Shown here: positions 1-10,050 of the stretch, piece after piece
Layout of the letters: each line of letters opens with the position of its first letter
How positions within the stretch are numbered: position 1 is the stretch's first letter
Assembly: GCA_947652115.1 (NCBI GenBank)
Contig: OX393574.1
Span: 11,357,512 to 11,421,511, forward strand
DNA length: 64,000 bases
DNA from: Blastomussa wellsi
Lineage: Eukaryota > Cnidaria > Anthozoa > Scleractinia > Plerogyridae
Direction of reading: 5' to 3'
Made by a program: the position numbers and the translations under genes
Notes under the pieces: model-generated
Seen by the model: the letters and a program-made list of their open reading frames with translations, nothing else
Told to the model about the DNA's origin: nothing
The model's database searches: none

Positions 1-1074
1 CCTTCCGTCCATGGTTATGCTGACGACACCCAGATTTACCTCTCCTTCCGACCTTGTTCTATCCATTCGGAAATTAATGCTGTTTCTGTGATTGAAAAGT
101 GCATTGCTGATGTTCGCTCTTGGTTTATTGGAAATCGTTTAATGATCAATGATGCGAAAACTGAGTTTCTAACTATTGGCACCCGTCAACAACTTGATAA
201 AACATCTATTGAATCTATTATCATTGGTGACACCGTCATTAAACCTTTAGAAAGCGTCCGGAACCTTGGGTCCTGGTTCGATGCTCATATGCGAATGGAT
301 GTTCACATAGGCAAGATTTGTAGCAAGGCTTTTCGCGGACTATACAACATAAGACAGATCAGAAAATTCCTTACTGTGCAATCCACAAAGACATTGATCC
401 ATGCCTTTGTATCTTCGCACCTTGATTATTGTAACGCACTTCTATTTGGCCTACCTAAATATCAGCTTGACCGTTTACAGAAAGTCCAGAATGCTGCGGC
501 TAGAGTGACTCTTCAGATTGCGTAATTTGATCATATCACACCCGCTCTTATTGACTTACAGTGGCTTACAGTAACGTTTAGAGTTCAATTCAAATTGCTC
601 CTTTTTGTTTACAAGTCACTCTACAACCAAAGTCCATCCTACATTAAAGATCTTTTATCCCTGAAGCCATCTGTTGATTATTCTCTTCGCTCGTCGGCAC
701 AATATCTTCTGTTCGTTCCAAAAACCAACTGCTCTACACTTGGGGATCGGGCCTTTGCTCATGCTGCACCTGTTTTGCACAAGTAGCAGCCTCGCCATTT
801 TCAAAAAGGAACTTAAAACATAAAACATTTCTTTTTAAGTTGGAATATTGTTGGAATAGTTCTAATGTTTAATTTTAATTTAGTTTGGAATTTTCGAATC
901 TTATTTTTAGATTTTATCATAGCATACATATCATTGCATTATTATAGCTTTTAGGGATTTTTATATTTTTTACTCATTATTTATTCATTAATTTTAACTT
1001 AATGTTAAGCGCTTTGGAATATTCTTTTATAGTTTTAGCGCTATACAAATTCATTATCATTATCATTATCATTA
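1..1074 (+). mobile_element. 3' end of a decayed L2/CR1-like LINE
   Basis: Frame 1 opens at the window edge inside a reverse transcriptase and shows the catalytic box GYADDTQIY (about 13-39), followed by the RT thumb region (residues such as KTEFLTIG, LDYCNALLFGLP and QNAAAR). An in-frame TAA at 523-525 interrupts it, the same frame continues to 786, and a further frameshift follows (SSLAIFKKELKT is read from 785 in another frame). The 3' end has the hairpin-like GCGCT pair and a short (ATTATC)n tail at about 1051-1074, typical of L2/CR1-clade elements. This is a dead copy lying in the intron upstream of the TBC1D22 exon at 1364. The clade is by recognition and was not searched. Confidence 0.85.
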
Positions 1075-1363
1075 AATTGGAATTCACTTCAATAATCATC
1101 TCTCACTTTCATTTCACTTCTTCTACGTCATTTAGGGTATCATTGGTATCCGGCCAGTTCGTTGCAAGTAAGATCGTTTCATAGTACGATCATTTAATTC
1201 CATACCCTACAACGATTGATTTGTTGTTGGAGACTTGCAGACAGAACCCCAAAATATTAATGGTATTTTCAACACCCGAGTTCAGCTGTGCCTCTCTGTG
1301 GAAATTGTTCCACATTGTAAATATAGTTAGTGTATGTACGTTTTTCCTGTTTATTTGTTCTAG

Positions 1364-1470
1364 ATGGTGATTTAGAAAACCATGATGTCAGTCAATTATC
1401 ACAGGAAACTTTAGACACGATAGAAGCCGATAGCTTTTGGTGTATGAGCAAACTATTGGACGGCATACAG
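1364..1470 (+). CDS. TBC1D22: TBC1D22-type Rab GAP, internal exon (first in window)
   Basis: This exon encodes GDLENHDVSQLSQETL and then EADSFWCMSKLLDGIQ, a near match to vertebrate TBC1D22A/B just after the point where the TBC domain's YxQ glutamine-finger region would lie. It is bounded by an acceptor (TTGTTCTAG before 1364) and a donor (GTATGT after 1470). It begins in phase 1, the first base of its first codon coming from an upstream exon outside the window, and ends in phase 0. TBC domains accelerate GTP hydrolysis by Rab GTPases, and vertebrate TBC1D22 proteins are Golgi-linked. The arginine- and glutamine-finger residues must be encoded upstream of the window, so catalytic competence cannot be judged here. 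Confidence 0.9.
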
Positions 1471-1895
1471 GTATGTGCAAAAATCAGAGGAAGCGATGAC
1501 ATCGTCACGTGAGTAACCGCTTCAAATTGAGGCGAATAATGAAAGCGAGGCAAATGTGCGTCCCCAACAAAGAAACAGCATTCTCGATTAATTTTGCCTA
1601 AAATGCACAGCACAAGATTAGGCTTGCGTTCGACGTTAACTCAACTCTATCTGATTGCTTCTTCCATTGTTTTCTACAGAACACGATCGCTACAGCACAT
1701 GATCGCGTGTGCAGTTTTCTTTAACAAGGCTGTAGGTTTTGCACTGAATTACAGTAGGGTAGTCGCTCTCGTTTTCAGTGAGCGACCTAGTTAGTTTGGT
1801 TGCGCCGCGTTGACTATTCTCTCGGGCTCGTAGTCTGAGTGTCAAGTAGTTACATAAAAAAACAAGTTTAACCGCTAAGGTTTCTTTTCCTTCAG

Positions 1896-1971
1896 GATAA
1901 TTACACATTCGCACAACCAGGTATTCAAATGAAGGTCAATGCACTAAGGGAACTTATCCAAAGAATCGATG
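1896..1971 (+). CDS. TBC1D22: TBC1D22-type Rab GAP, internal exon
   Basis: Reads DNYTFAQPGIQMKVNALREL then IQRID, the conserved TBC1D22 segment following LLDGIQ. The acceptor is CCTTCAG (1889-1895) and the donor GTGAGT at 1972. The last base is the first base of a Glu codon completed by the next exon (G|AA), and the phase fits exactly. The preceding intron (1471-1895, 425 bp) shows no other feature. Confidence 0.92.
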
Positions 1972-2307
1972 GTGAGTGAGGATATACACGTCTTATTGAC
2001 CAAGTGCGACGGCCGTACTGGGAGATTGTCAACCCGTGGTCTTGACCATAAGAACCGAGGGCTGATATTCTCCCAGTACAGTGATCTCTGTCGTTTCGAC
2101 GCGCTCCGCGTAAAATATAATACGGTACTAGAACTCTCGCATGAAAACAATAAAAAAAGGCATGGTCGACTTTAAGCAGAAGGGTCGGGCGGGAAAATAT
2201 GTGATTTGGGTTAAAGTTCGTGGTGTGTGGACCGATCATAACGAGGTTGGTGCAAAATTTAAGAGTAACAAAACTAATTTTTTGCTCATCTCTTGTATCT
2301 TTACCAG

Positions 2308-2435
2308 AACCTCTAAATAAACACTTGGCGAAGAATAATGTTGAATATTTGCAGTTTGCATTCCGGTGGATGAACAATTTACTAATGCGAGAAATGCCCC
2401 TCAGATGTACCATAAGACTTTGGGATACTTACCTG
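2308..2435 (+). CDS. TBC1D22: TBC1D22-type Rab GAP, internal exon
   Basis: Completes the split Glu codon and encodes a segment containing EYLQFAFRWMNNLLMRE and RCTIRLWDTYL. This is the most conserved C-terminal TBC block: the W-x-x-x-L-x-R-E and I-R-L-W-D-T motifs. The acceptor is TTACCAG ending at 2307; the donor is GTTAGT at 2436. It ends in phase 0. The following intron (2436-5871) is much longer than the others because a Penelope-like inverted repeat and a MITE have inserted into it. Confidence 0.93.
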
Positions 2436-2561
2436 GTTAGTGCCATAATAGTTCAAAATTCAAATTCTCCCAACTGGTTTCTTTGCATTTCTTGCATTAC
2501 TGGAAAGGAGATTCTGTGATTATATTGAGCTTTTGATCAGTTCTTTGATCTTATTATTATA

Positions 2562-3184
2562 TAATTGGGTTGATAATGTCAATTGGCCACCGTAAAGAGA
2601 TTCAAGTGCTGACGTTTCGAGCGTTAGACCTTCGTCGGAGCGAATCAAGGAATTGTGCGTCGTGTGTCTTTATATACAGAAAGATGGAGCTTCGCTATTG
2701 GCTGGTGCCTGGTAACGTGAAAACTTGGGAATAAATTAGTTGAATGAAAAGCGTTCGTTGATACCGTGAGGATTAAGAGTGCCGATTTGAAAAATAAATT
2801 TTTGTTCTAGAGTTTTACGGCTTTCCGTGTTTCCTTGGTGAAGGGAAAGGCCGCAGACTGCCATATGTTGCTTAGAATGATTTGGGAGATTGAAGTTTCT
2901 CGCGACCGGTTTCGATGCATTTTTGTCGTCTTTCTCTACGTCACGAAGGTGTTCTCGGAATCGGTCGCCAAGTCGTCTCCCTGTTTCGCCGATGTATAAC
3001 TTTTTGCAAAGAGTGCAAGTTATACAGTAGATGGCATTGGCTGAGGTACAGGTGAAATGATCAGTGATTTTGATAGATCGCTTGGGTCCCGATATTTTGT
3101 CAACGTTGTGAATGAAAGGGCATGTTTTGCATCGTGCGCGAGCGCATTTAAAAGTTCCGGGTTGATCACTAGTTTGGAATGCAC
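2562..3184. repeat. Left arm of a ~0.6-kb inverted repeat (Penelope 3' portion)
   Basis: This stretch is the reverse complement of about 4172-4798 with few differences. Both arms carry the element's terminal sequence (GGGTTGATAATG, TTGGCCACCGTAAAG), the non-coding terminal region and the GIY-YIG coding end. The arms diverge at GGAATGCAC (3176-3184 versus 4172-4180), which marks the inversion junction. Head-to-head partial copies are a known habit of Penelope-like elements. Confidence 0.85.
2599..2646 (-). ncRNA. Hammerhead-ribozyme-like motif at Penelope terminus (degraded copy)
   Basis: On the - strand the order is stem-I half (GATTC, GCT), core CCGACGA, short stem-loop II, GAAA, ACGTC, AGC, GAATC. 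It is the counterpart of the copy at 4710-4757 but has one change in stem II (GGTC instead of GGGC), which weakens pairing with GCTC. The core position that should be U4 of CUGANGA is C. Hammerhead motifs are known in the terminal repeats of Penelope-like elements; self-cleavage here is only inferred. Confidence 0.45.
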
Positions 3185-3800
3185 TTCTGACTAAAAAGTT
3201 ACCTATGTTTTTGTCGCGTTTAAATGAAATTAATGGAGGTTGCGAAAAGATTCTACCAGTGTCGGGATCATTTTGAAGTAATTTAAAGTTTTTGAGAATG
3301 ATGGATTTAACTGCGTGGTTGTGAGGGTGAAATGTGAGGGTGAATGGAATTCTATCGTTGTTTTCTCTCTGTGACGTTTGTAGTGCTGACTGTCGATCAA
3401 TTTGCTGGGCGCGATGATGGCCCGCTTGAACAACAGAAGCAGGATAGCCGCGTTTGTCGAAGAAATTGCACATTTCCTCTGATTTTAAGGAAAAATCAGA
3501 GTCGTCACTACAAAGACGGCGAAGTCTAAGAAACTGAGAATAAGGAATGGCATTCTTGACATGTGATGGATGTGAAGATGAATACAACAAATAGCTATGA
3601 GAATCTGTGGGTTTGTAGTGCACACTGGTGCATAAACTGTTGCCTTCGATAGAAACTTTGATATCCAGGAATGCTAAGGAAGTATCGGAAATTTCCCAGG
3701 TATATTTAAGGGCAGGATGAAACGAATTAACAGCGGTTATAAATTGATTAAGATCTTCTCTGGTAGAAGAGGTAGCGCCGATACAGTCGTCAATGTAGCG
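2736..3800 (-). mobile_element. Penelope-like element ORF, RT end to GIY-YIG endonuclease
   Basis: One open - strand frame runs from position 3800 to a TAA at 2738-2736. It starts at the RT catalytic motif RYIDD, continues through the RT C-terminal segment (LAFLDIKVS, HYKPTDSHSYL) and the linker (CARARCKTCPF), and ends with a GIY-YIG nuclease: NAIYCITCTLCKKLYIGETG, then RLGDRFREHL, a conserved asparagine (NLPNHS) and Glu in LEQKFIFQIG. This is the standard order of an endonuclease-bearing Penelope-like element, lying antisense in the TBC1D22 intron. The frame is free of stops, so the insertion may be young. The N-terminal part of the RT is cut off at the gap and continues at 4177-4001. Confidence 0.93.
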
Positions 3801-4000
3801 NNNNNNNNNNNNNNNNNNNNNNNNNNNNNNNNNNNNNNNNNNNNNNNNNNNNNNNNNNNNNNNNNNNNNNNNNNNNNNNNNNNNNNNNNNNNNNNNNNNN
3901 NNNNNNNNNNNNNNNNNNNNNNNNNNNNNNNNNNNNNNNNNNNNNNNNNNNNNNNNNNNNNNNNNNNNNNNNNNNNNNNNNNNNNNNNNNNNNNNNNNNN
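3801..4000. other. Assembly gap of 200 N, probably a negative gap
   Basis: Exactly 200 N. The 81 bases before it (3720-3800) are identical to the 81 bases after it (4001-4081). Removing the Ns and one copy (281 bp) brings the RT frame on the right (4177-4082) into register with the open frame on the left (3800-2736). The two contigs therefore most likely overlap and nothing is missing. Confidence 0.85.
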
Positions 4001-4177
4001 AAACGAATTAACAGCGGTTATAAATTGATTAAGATCTTCTCTGGTAGAAGAGGTAGCGCCGATACAGTCGTCAATGTAGCGACGATAGAGTTCAGGTTTT
4101 GGGCCGTTGTATTGATTGAAAAATTGGTGTTCAATGTAGCCTACGAAAAGATTGGCGTAGCTGGGTCCCATGTGCAT
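4001..4177 (-). mobile_element. Penelope-like element, RT catalytic region right of the gap
   Basis: The - strand frame reads MHMGPSYANLFVGYIEHQFF and then the YRRYIDD catalytic box. This is the RT palm of the same Penelope-like copy whose C-terminal half lies left of the gap. Upstream (beyond 4177) the element stops at the inversion junction, so it is 5'-truncated and lacks most of the RT. Confidence 0.9.
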
Positions 4178-4620
4178 TCCAAACTAGTGATCAACCCGGA
4201 ACTTTTAAATGCGCTCGCGCACGATGCAAAACATGCCCTTTCATTCACAACGTTGACAAAATATCGGGACCCAAGCGATCTATCAAAATCACTGATCATT
4301 TCACCTGTACCTCAGCCAATGCCATCTACTGTATAACTTGCACTCTTTGCAAAAAGTTATACATCGGCGAAACAGGGAGACGACTTGGCGACCGATTCCG
4401 AGAACACCTTCGTGACGTAGAGAAAGACGACAAAAATGCATCGAAACCGGTCGCGAGACACTTCAATCTCCCAAATCATTCTAAGCAACATATGGCAGTC
4501 TGCGGCCTTTCCCTTCACCAAGGAAACACGGAAAGCCGTAAAACTCTAGAACAAAAATTTATTTTTCAAATCGGCACTCTTAATCCTCACGGTATCAACG
4601 AACGCTTTTCATTCAACTAA
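4172..4620 (+). mobile_element. Inverted partial Penelope copy, GIY-YIG endonuclease end
   Basis: A second copy in the opposite orientation. From about 4174 the + frame is open to a TAA at 4618-4620 and encodes the same linker and GIY-YIG nuclease (KTCPFIHNVD, LYIGETGRRLGD, NLPNHSKQH). It differs from the - strand copy at few residues, for example H in place of N in KPVARHF. It starts abruptly at the head-to-head junction and has no start codon, so it is a fragment. Confidence 0.9.
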
Positions 4621-4819
4621 TTTATTCCCAAGTTTTCACGTTACCAGGCACCAGCCAATAGCGAAGCTCCATCTTTCTGTATATAAAGACACAGGACGCA
4701 CAATTCCTTGATTCGCTCCGACGAAGGGCTAACGCTCGAAACGTCAGCACTTGAATCTCTTTACGGTGGCCAATTGACATTATCAACCCAGTTGATAAAA
4801 CCAAATTATATTGTTATAC

Positions 4820-4850
<31 letters not shown>

Positions 4851-4860
4851 AAAACTTGCC
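4621..4860 (+). mobile_element. Terminal non-coding region of the inverted Penelope copy
   Basis: The non-coding end follows the endonuclease stop codon: TATATAAAG at about 4680, a hammerhead-like motif (4710-4757), the terminal block TTTACGGTGGCCAATTGACA, and then AAACCAAATTATATTG and CACCGACGCAGCACCACAG. The same terminal blocks recur at 37150-37365 and partly at 10952-11026. Confidence 0.75.
4710..4757 (+). ncRNA. Hammerhead-ribozyme-like motif in Penelope terminus
   Basis: Read 5'-3': GATTC and GCT (stem I), CCGACGA (core; consensus CUGANGA with C for U4), A, GGGC-TAAC-GCTC (4-bp stem II with tetraloop), GAAA, ACGTC and AGC, then GAATC pairing back to GATTC. Stem III would be the self-complementary ACGT, which suggests the dimeric short-stem-III type described for Penelope-like elements. 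The expected cleavage site is after GTC (4745). The U4 change makes activity uncertain. Confidence 0.55.
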
Positions 4861-5030
4861 AACATGCATACACATGAATGATAGTCTCCTTCGCAGACGC
4901 TGTTTGAGTCGTCCCATAACCGTTCTGTTGGGAATCGAAACTTGTAACGTTGCGTGACATCTGAATAACGGCTGTTTTGGAAAGTACTGTGTGACTGTTT
5001 TAGGCATGACTGTTTCAGGAAAGCTTTTAA

Positions 5031-5372
5031 AGGCCATTTCCAGTCCGTACTGCGCAATCTCCGCCTGTAATGTTTATTGAGTCTCACACGATGAAAAGTA
5101 AACATACCAAAATGAAAATTATGGGTAAAAACTTACCTTTTTCTTACTTATTAACATCTGATATCCTTGCAAAACAATAATAAAAAGTAGACGAACCTCG
5201 ACGATATTCCAAATCGACCCTTCAGCTTATCGAGAACTCCCAAACGAAACGACCCGTAATGGCGGACTCAAAAACTTCATGTACACAGTTACCGAAGTGT
5301 AACGTATCAACGAATTCAAAACAGAAATGTAAACAAATCCCGAGACTGCGCAGTACGGACTGGAACTGGCCT
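5031..5372. mobile_element. MITE with ~30-bp TIRs and TTAA target duplication
   Basis: The ends AGGCCATTTCCAGTCCGTAC (5031 onward) and its reverse complement (ending 5372) form inverted repeats of about 30 bp. Both are immediately flanked by TTAA (5027-5030 and 5373-5376). A TTAA duplication points to a piggyBac-type transposase. The 342-bp element has no credible coding capacity and lies in the TBC1D22 intron. Confidence 0.75.
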
Positions 5373-5489
5373 TTAAACTAACCGTTTACATAGTGCTCTT
5401 TGCTGTCTCCTTTCTAAGCAACTTTTCAAAAGCATTTGACATAAATCAAGGGTTTAGACATGGCTGTAAAACCGTTTGCTACTTTTTTT

Positions 5490-5790
5490 CGGTTTAATGA
5501 CTTACTTACTTGCTGCCCTTATTCCTATTGGCATGCAGGGCAGCTTTTTTAAATGCTGTTTCCTTAACAAAAACCTTTTTACGGGACTGGGTTGTTAGCC
5601 CTATGCCCAACCTCCAAACCTGGAGGGCCAGTGGATCACTTTTGGTCAGGCCTCTACCCTTTGACCTGTCCGACTTGAGTGGCCGTACTAGGAGACAAAT
5701 CTCCCGTCGGCGTAACTCTCAGGATCATTGAGACACACAAGCTCCTCGACCACGACAAGGTTGTGATCCTACATTTGGCTAGAAATGGTG
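5490..5790. repeat. Possible dispersed repeat in TBC1D22 intron
   Basis: This block (key words GGGACTGGGTTGTTAGCC, CCTCCAAACCTGGAGG, GTGGATCAC) resembles a repeat I recall as common in marine invertebrate genomes. No second copy is present in the window, so the call rests on recall only. Confidence 0.35.
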
Positions 5791-5871
5791 TCGTTATTGC
5801 AGATTTGTTGTTTACCCGTATTTACCTCCCCCTGCAGCGTATGACGTTATTTTTTGTGTTTTTCTAACCAG

Positions 5872-5967
5872 GCTGTAGAAAATGGCTTTGCCTCTTTTCA
5901 TCTTTACGTTTGTGCCGCATTCTTGAAGCAGTTTTCAAAGGAAATCGTCGAAGAGACAGATTTTCAG
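5872..5967 (+). CDS. TBC1D22: TBC1D22-type Rab GAP, internal exon
   Basis: Encodes 32 codons in phase 0: AVENGFASFHLYVCAAFLKQ followed by FSKEIVEETDFQ. This matches the TBC1D22 block FHLYVCAAFL ending in DFQ. The acceptor is TTTCTAACCAG ending at 5871, and the donor is GTTAGT at 5968. Confidence 0.95.
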
Positions 5968-6654
5968 GTTAGTCTGATCGGTGCTCGCTGTAACAGTTTT
6001 CAAAGCGTCAGCTTGTTTAGAAGACGTGGATATCGTCTTTCGGGACAGCCACAAAAAGCGCGGGTTTCCAACGATTGTGTAGCAATCATGGAAATTGAAC
6101 TTATCATTGCACCGCAAATCGCTCAGTCCTAGAAGCGGCAGGCACCAAAACAACTGTGAATGCTAAAGAGCCAGAATCAGGCGGGGCGTTTATATGTTGG
6201 AGATGTCGTTCCAACGTTGTTTAATTGTCACTAGAGTCCATAAATACATGTATGTTCGCTCGTTTATGATATCAACTTCCGCTTGGTCTACGCGCTAAGG
6301 TTAGTCGATCTATAAGAATTGAAGAAAATTCTCGTTCGATTCCACAAATCACAAATCAGAAATCTTCAAAATAAAATTTTGCTAAAAATATCAGAGGTAT
6401 AAATGGACTATCGTTGAACCATTTTGGATGACCAAGAAACGACCTGATACATTGAAGAAAATTTCTAGGATGCGCCGTCATGTAGTTTTTAGCTTCTCCT
6501 GATTGGTTCCACCTGGGATATTTTGAACCAATCACAACGGAGCTCGACAAACTGTCGACAGCCATTCGAAAACTGCTCTGTCACTCATCAATGCCTTGGT
6601 GTTTTGAGCAATTGCGCGATCCTGTTTTAACGGAGAAACTTTTTTTTCCAACAG

Positions 6655-6783
6655 GGGCTGATGCTGTTACTACAAAATCTTCCCACGACCAACTGGGACG
6701 ATCAACAGATCAGCCTCCTGTTAGCGGAAGCCTACAGGCTAGAATATATGTTTGCGGACGCACCTAAACATCTACAGCACTGA
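6655..6783 (+). CDS. TBC1D22: TBC1D22-type Rab GAP, last coding exon
   Basis: Begins at GGGCTGATG after the acceptor TTTTTTTTCCAACAG and reads GLMLLLQNLPTTNWDD, then ISLLLAEAYRLEYMFADAPK and HLQH, stopping at TGA (6781-6783). The LLLAEAYRLxxMFADAP terminus is diagnostic of the TBC1D22 subfamily, and the protein ends at the family's usual place. An AATAAA occurs only 10 bp after the stop (6793-6798), so the real poly(A) site may lie further down. Across the five exons the splice phases agree and there is no lesion, so the gene looks functional. Confidence 0.95.
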   Translation, partial: GLMLLLQNLPTTNWDDQQISLLLAEAYRLEYMFADAPKHLQH

Positions 6784-8530
6784 CATATCTTCAATAAATC
6801 AGAAACATTTTCCACGCTGTAAATACGGGGTACATATTCAGTTAAGCGCACAGGGAATTCCACCTTTGAGTCATCTGCTTTCGGGAAGTCTGCCTTATGC
6901 TGTGTTAGGGGGCAGATGAAAGATTTCGACGGAAATTGCAAGAATGTGTTTCGTGGTGTAACCTCCACCCGTCGAGACCTGTGCGTTATTTGGCCAGCGG
7001 TTGTGTGGTGCAACTTTCTCCAGGCCCAAACGCCATTTTGCAGTGGTACATGGGAAATCATTTTACGTGTCATTTGGTAATGACTTCACTTGCTGTCACA
7101 TTGTTGTCCTGGCCTTTTCAAGCGTGACAACACACCGGCGTATTTCAACGGAACGTACTTAGCTTGTTTCAAGCGCTCGGCTTGTGGACCGTATAACTGT
7201 GCGAACAAGAGACGGCAAAACGGGAGAGATGAATACCGTCTATATGATATCGTTTACATTTCTCGCTGGCGCCATTCCGAGGTTCTTTCTCAAATTGAAA
7301 GGCTGAAAAAGGAGCCGTAAGGTCAGTAAATTCCAAAAGCGCATCCACCCCGGGTTTATCCTGGTATCTGTCTTAAGGTTGGCTCCGTATAGTGGGGAAA
7401 TTGACGCAAAACTTCGCCCGCCGTGCCTGGCATTTGACCATCGAAGAAACGCTTATAAGCGGTGTTAAGGAAAACGATTTCGTAATCCGCTAAGTACGAA
7501 TGTTTACGATACTTGAGTCAATCCACGATCCCATCTTTTTTTTTGGTTATGGCAATCTATTGGATGTCAAAGATTAATGGGTTTCCAATAAGATATCACC
7601 CAAAACCTTTCGCAGATAACGCATTAGCAGAGCTAGAAATAGCATTTCAAGCTACACGGAGCAAAAGTGCATGTTTGGCGTTTTCTTCGTTTTGTTGTAA
7701 TTTATTCTTTTGTCGTAAAAATCCGAAAAAGGTGATGAGTTTGACGATCTTGAAGCCCTAACCGGTGGGGAATTTGACCATGTCAACTGCCAACATAACA
7801 GGACAAAAAGGTCAAATGCCCTGTGGTTTGCCCGGGCGTGGGGAGGAGCGGGGATTGGCGCTTTTGTAATTAACTGATACATTAAGATAATTTAAATTTT
7901 CGTGTCGTTTTTCCTGTGGAAAATAGAAGAGAGCTAGAGAATTTCTCGCAAATTACTAGGGATGTTTTCTGGACTAATACTAGAAGAACAGGTTAAGCCA
8001 AGGTTTTCGTTTGTGATTGGTTAGAAGTCGACTCCTTGTAAGGAAGTAGGACTTGTCGCGATCACGTGACACAAGCGTTTCCAAATGTGGATCCTGTCAA
8101 ACTGAATATGTGTATTTAATTTCTTCCCTGCAATGAGGCAGTTATATTTTTATAAATGTAAGCTCTTTGTATACCAATACTGTAATGGCATCTTCCGCCT
8201 TCTTACAGTATACTGTAGACAAATACCCCTTCTGCCTAACAGCAATTTAAATATTTTTATTTAAGTAGCATTAAATGTGTCATCTTCGTTGTTAGGTTAA
8301 ATCGATGCAAATGTAAATGTTCATCAACATTAAGCAAATGTTGAAAATAAAATTGGAACCTTCTGGGATTTGGAAAATGCGATTATTTCTGTTGCTGCCA
8401 AGAGTGCTAACCTTGCTGTTGTGTGTTTTATACTAGTTTTTACCTCGCGATGGTTTACGCAATAGTGCAATCTCCCACGCCACGTTTCAGTAAGCCGCTG
8501 CCTCTTTGGAACCTCCATTTTTATTCGCCT
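6784..8530. other. TBC1D22 3' flank, no gene recognised
   Basis: Presumably 3' UTR followed by intergenic DNA. Open frames here are short, overlap on both strands and show no domain. A GC-rich stretch at 7800-7860 (CCCGGGCGTGGGGAGG) looks repeat-derived. AATAAA-type motifs near 6793 and 8347 are possible poly(A) signals. Confidence 0.4.
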
Positions 8531-8534
8531 GTTG

Positions 8535-9215
8535 TAAATACTACCCGGTTTTGGTCTTTCTCGCCATTACGTGGATATACTGTTAACTAAAGTTGGATCC
8601 ACAAAAACATACCAGTTTCTCTCATGTACTGTTTTGGTCTTTCTGGTGAAACGCCGTCACTTGTATACGATGTTGCCAAAGTTAGATCCACGAAAGATAC
8701 CATTTTCTCACTCAAGATGTTCAGTTTTCGTCTCTGTGTTGAAACGCCATCACGTTGATGCACTGTTGGCAAAGCCAATTTTTGCCTTGACATGAACAAA
8801 AAATACCAGTTTCTAACTTAGACGTACAGTTTTGTTCTTTCTGGTGACACGCCAAGACCTGAATACACTGTTACTAATTTCAGGGTTCGTACGGGTCCTG
8901 GAAAACCTGGAAAGTCCTGGAATTTTATTATGGCATTTTCCAGGGCTGGAAAGTCCTAGAGAAAGATTACAGGTCCTGGAAAGAAATGCGAGGCTTACAG
9001 TTGGGATAATTTATATTGGGATCTTGGAAGAAAAAGGATTTAATGTGAATTTTGGAGTCCTGGAAAATTCAATGTGAGTTCTGGAAAAGTCCTGGAAATG
9101 CGTCTGTTAAAAGGGGTACGAACTCTGTAATGTTAGATGCACAAAAACACTAGTTTCTAAGTCAAGATGTGTAGTTTTGGTCTTTGAAACGCCACCACTT
9201 GGATACACTGTTAGT
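8535..9215. repeat. Tandem repeat, ~95-bp period, about five diverged units
   Basis: Units share GTTTTGGTCTTTCTGG, ACGCC, a run ending TACACTGTT, then GTTAGATCCACAAAA and ACCAGTTTCT. Starts fall near 8545, 8632, 8722, 8829 and 9174. The fourth unit is split by the insertion at 8881-9127: its two halves match the start and end of the other units, so the array predates the insertion. Confidence 0.75.
8881..9127. mobile_element. hAT-like MITE inserted in the tandem array
   Basis: The ends CAGGGTTCGTACGGG and (reverse-complemented) CAGAGTTCGTACCCC form short TIRs. The interior repeats the motif GTCCTGGAAA many times. The CAGGGTTCGTAC start is typical of hAT non-autonomous elements in cnidarians. 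A clean 8-bp target duplication is not visible, so the superfamily is tentative. Confidence 0.6.
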
Positions 9216-9341
9216 CCGTAAAATATGACGCCCTAATGTCTGATCGGCGCACGAAAGTGTAATAGGGTAAAGATCACCCAAATTGAAACCCCCAAAGGAA
9301 AGCAATATTAGCGTCACTGAAGCGGTTTTTACCCCTTTTAA

Positions 9342-10050
9342 GGTTACTATGCACCTTCAGGGGTGTTTCGCGTCGAAGCGATGTAGCGCGCGCGGGTTAC
9401 ATCGCAGATATCTAAAACCCTATATCAAATTAAAGCTTATAGAGCTGGCTTTTTAAATATCCTATCCATTTTGTAATATTCTGAAATGCCGATTTTTCCG
9501 CGAAGTCTGAACGCAAGCGCGTGATTCGGCTTCTGACAGCTTCAACTCAAAGCGAATTTAATATTTTGCTTAATTGGTTTGTTTTCCGGTTTTCGGACCC
9601 CAAGACCTAAAAAACCGTGTCTGCGTTTTGTCAAATTCGTTTGCATTAAAAAGTTACAGCGCCTTTTCAAAACAGAGCAAAAATTAATCGAAGTTATCGT
9701 ACAAAAATGGCTCTCAACAAAAAAGTTTTGGGAAATTAAAAATACGCAGACACGTTTTTGTTGTTTATATATTAAACTAACTTTTCTCCAAATTTGGCGG
9801 CAATTGAACAAATTGCACTTGAGTTGCAGCTTTTGAAAGTCACCCTATCTAGCGAAAAATTCAACTCGAGAAAATAGCGAAAAGACAAAACCCTCAATTC
9901 GTAAACAAACGAAAAATCGCATTTTCTCCGCCGCTAAAAAAATATTTTTTTGATTTTTTTTTTTTAGATGAAAGATCACGCTTAGACCTATTGATTAGCA
10001 TAAAAATCCAAATTTCGCGAAAATGGCCGGTCCCAAGGTGCATAGTAACC
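9342..10050. mobile_element. 709-bp MITE with TTAA flanks
   Basis: TIRs GGTTACTATGCACCTT (from 9342) and AAGGTGCATAGTAACC (to 10050) are perfect and flanked by TTAA at 9338-9341 and 10051-10054. The interior is AT-rich with a T-run near 9945-9965 and open frames below 90 codons without homology, so it is non-autonomous. This is a second TTAA family, distinct in sequence from the one at 5031. Confidence 0.75.

Noticed and set aside
6285..6345. tRNA gene suggested by a B-box-like GTTCGATTCC
   Set aside because: No cloverleaf or A box at the right spacing and no acceptor-stem pairing.
9542..9836. Overlapping 85-89 codon frames on both strands as transposase remnants
   Set aside because: They mirror each other in AT-rich interior of the MITE and show no catalytic motif.
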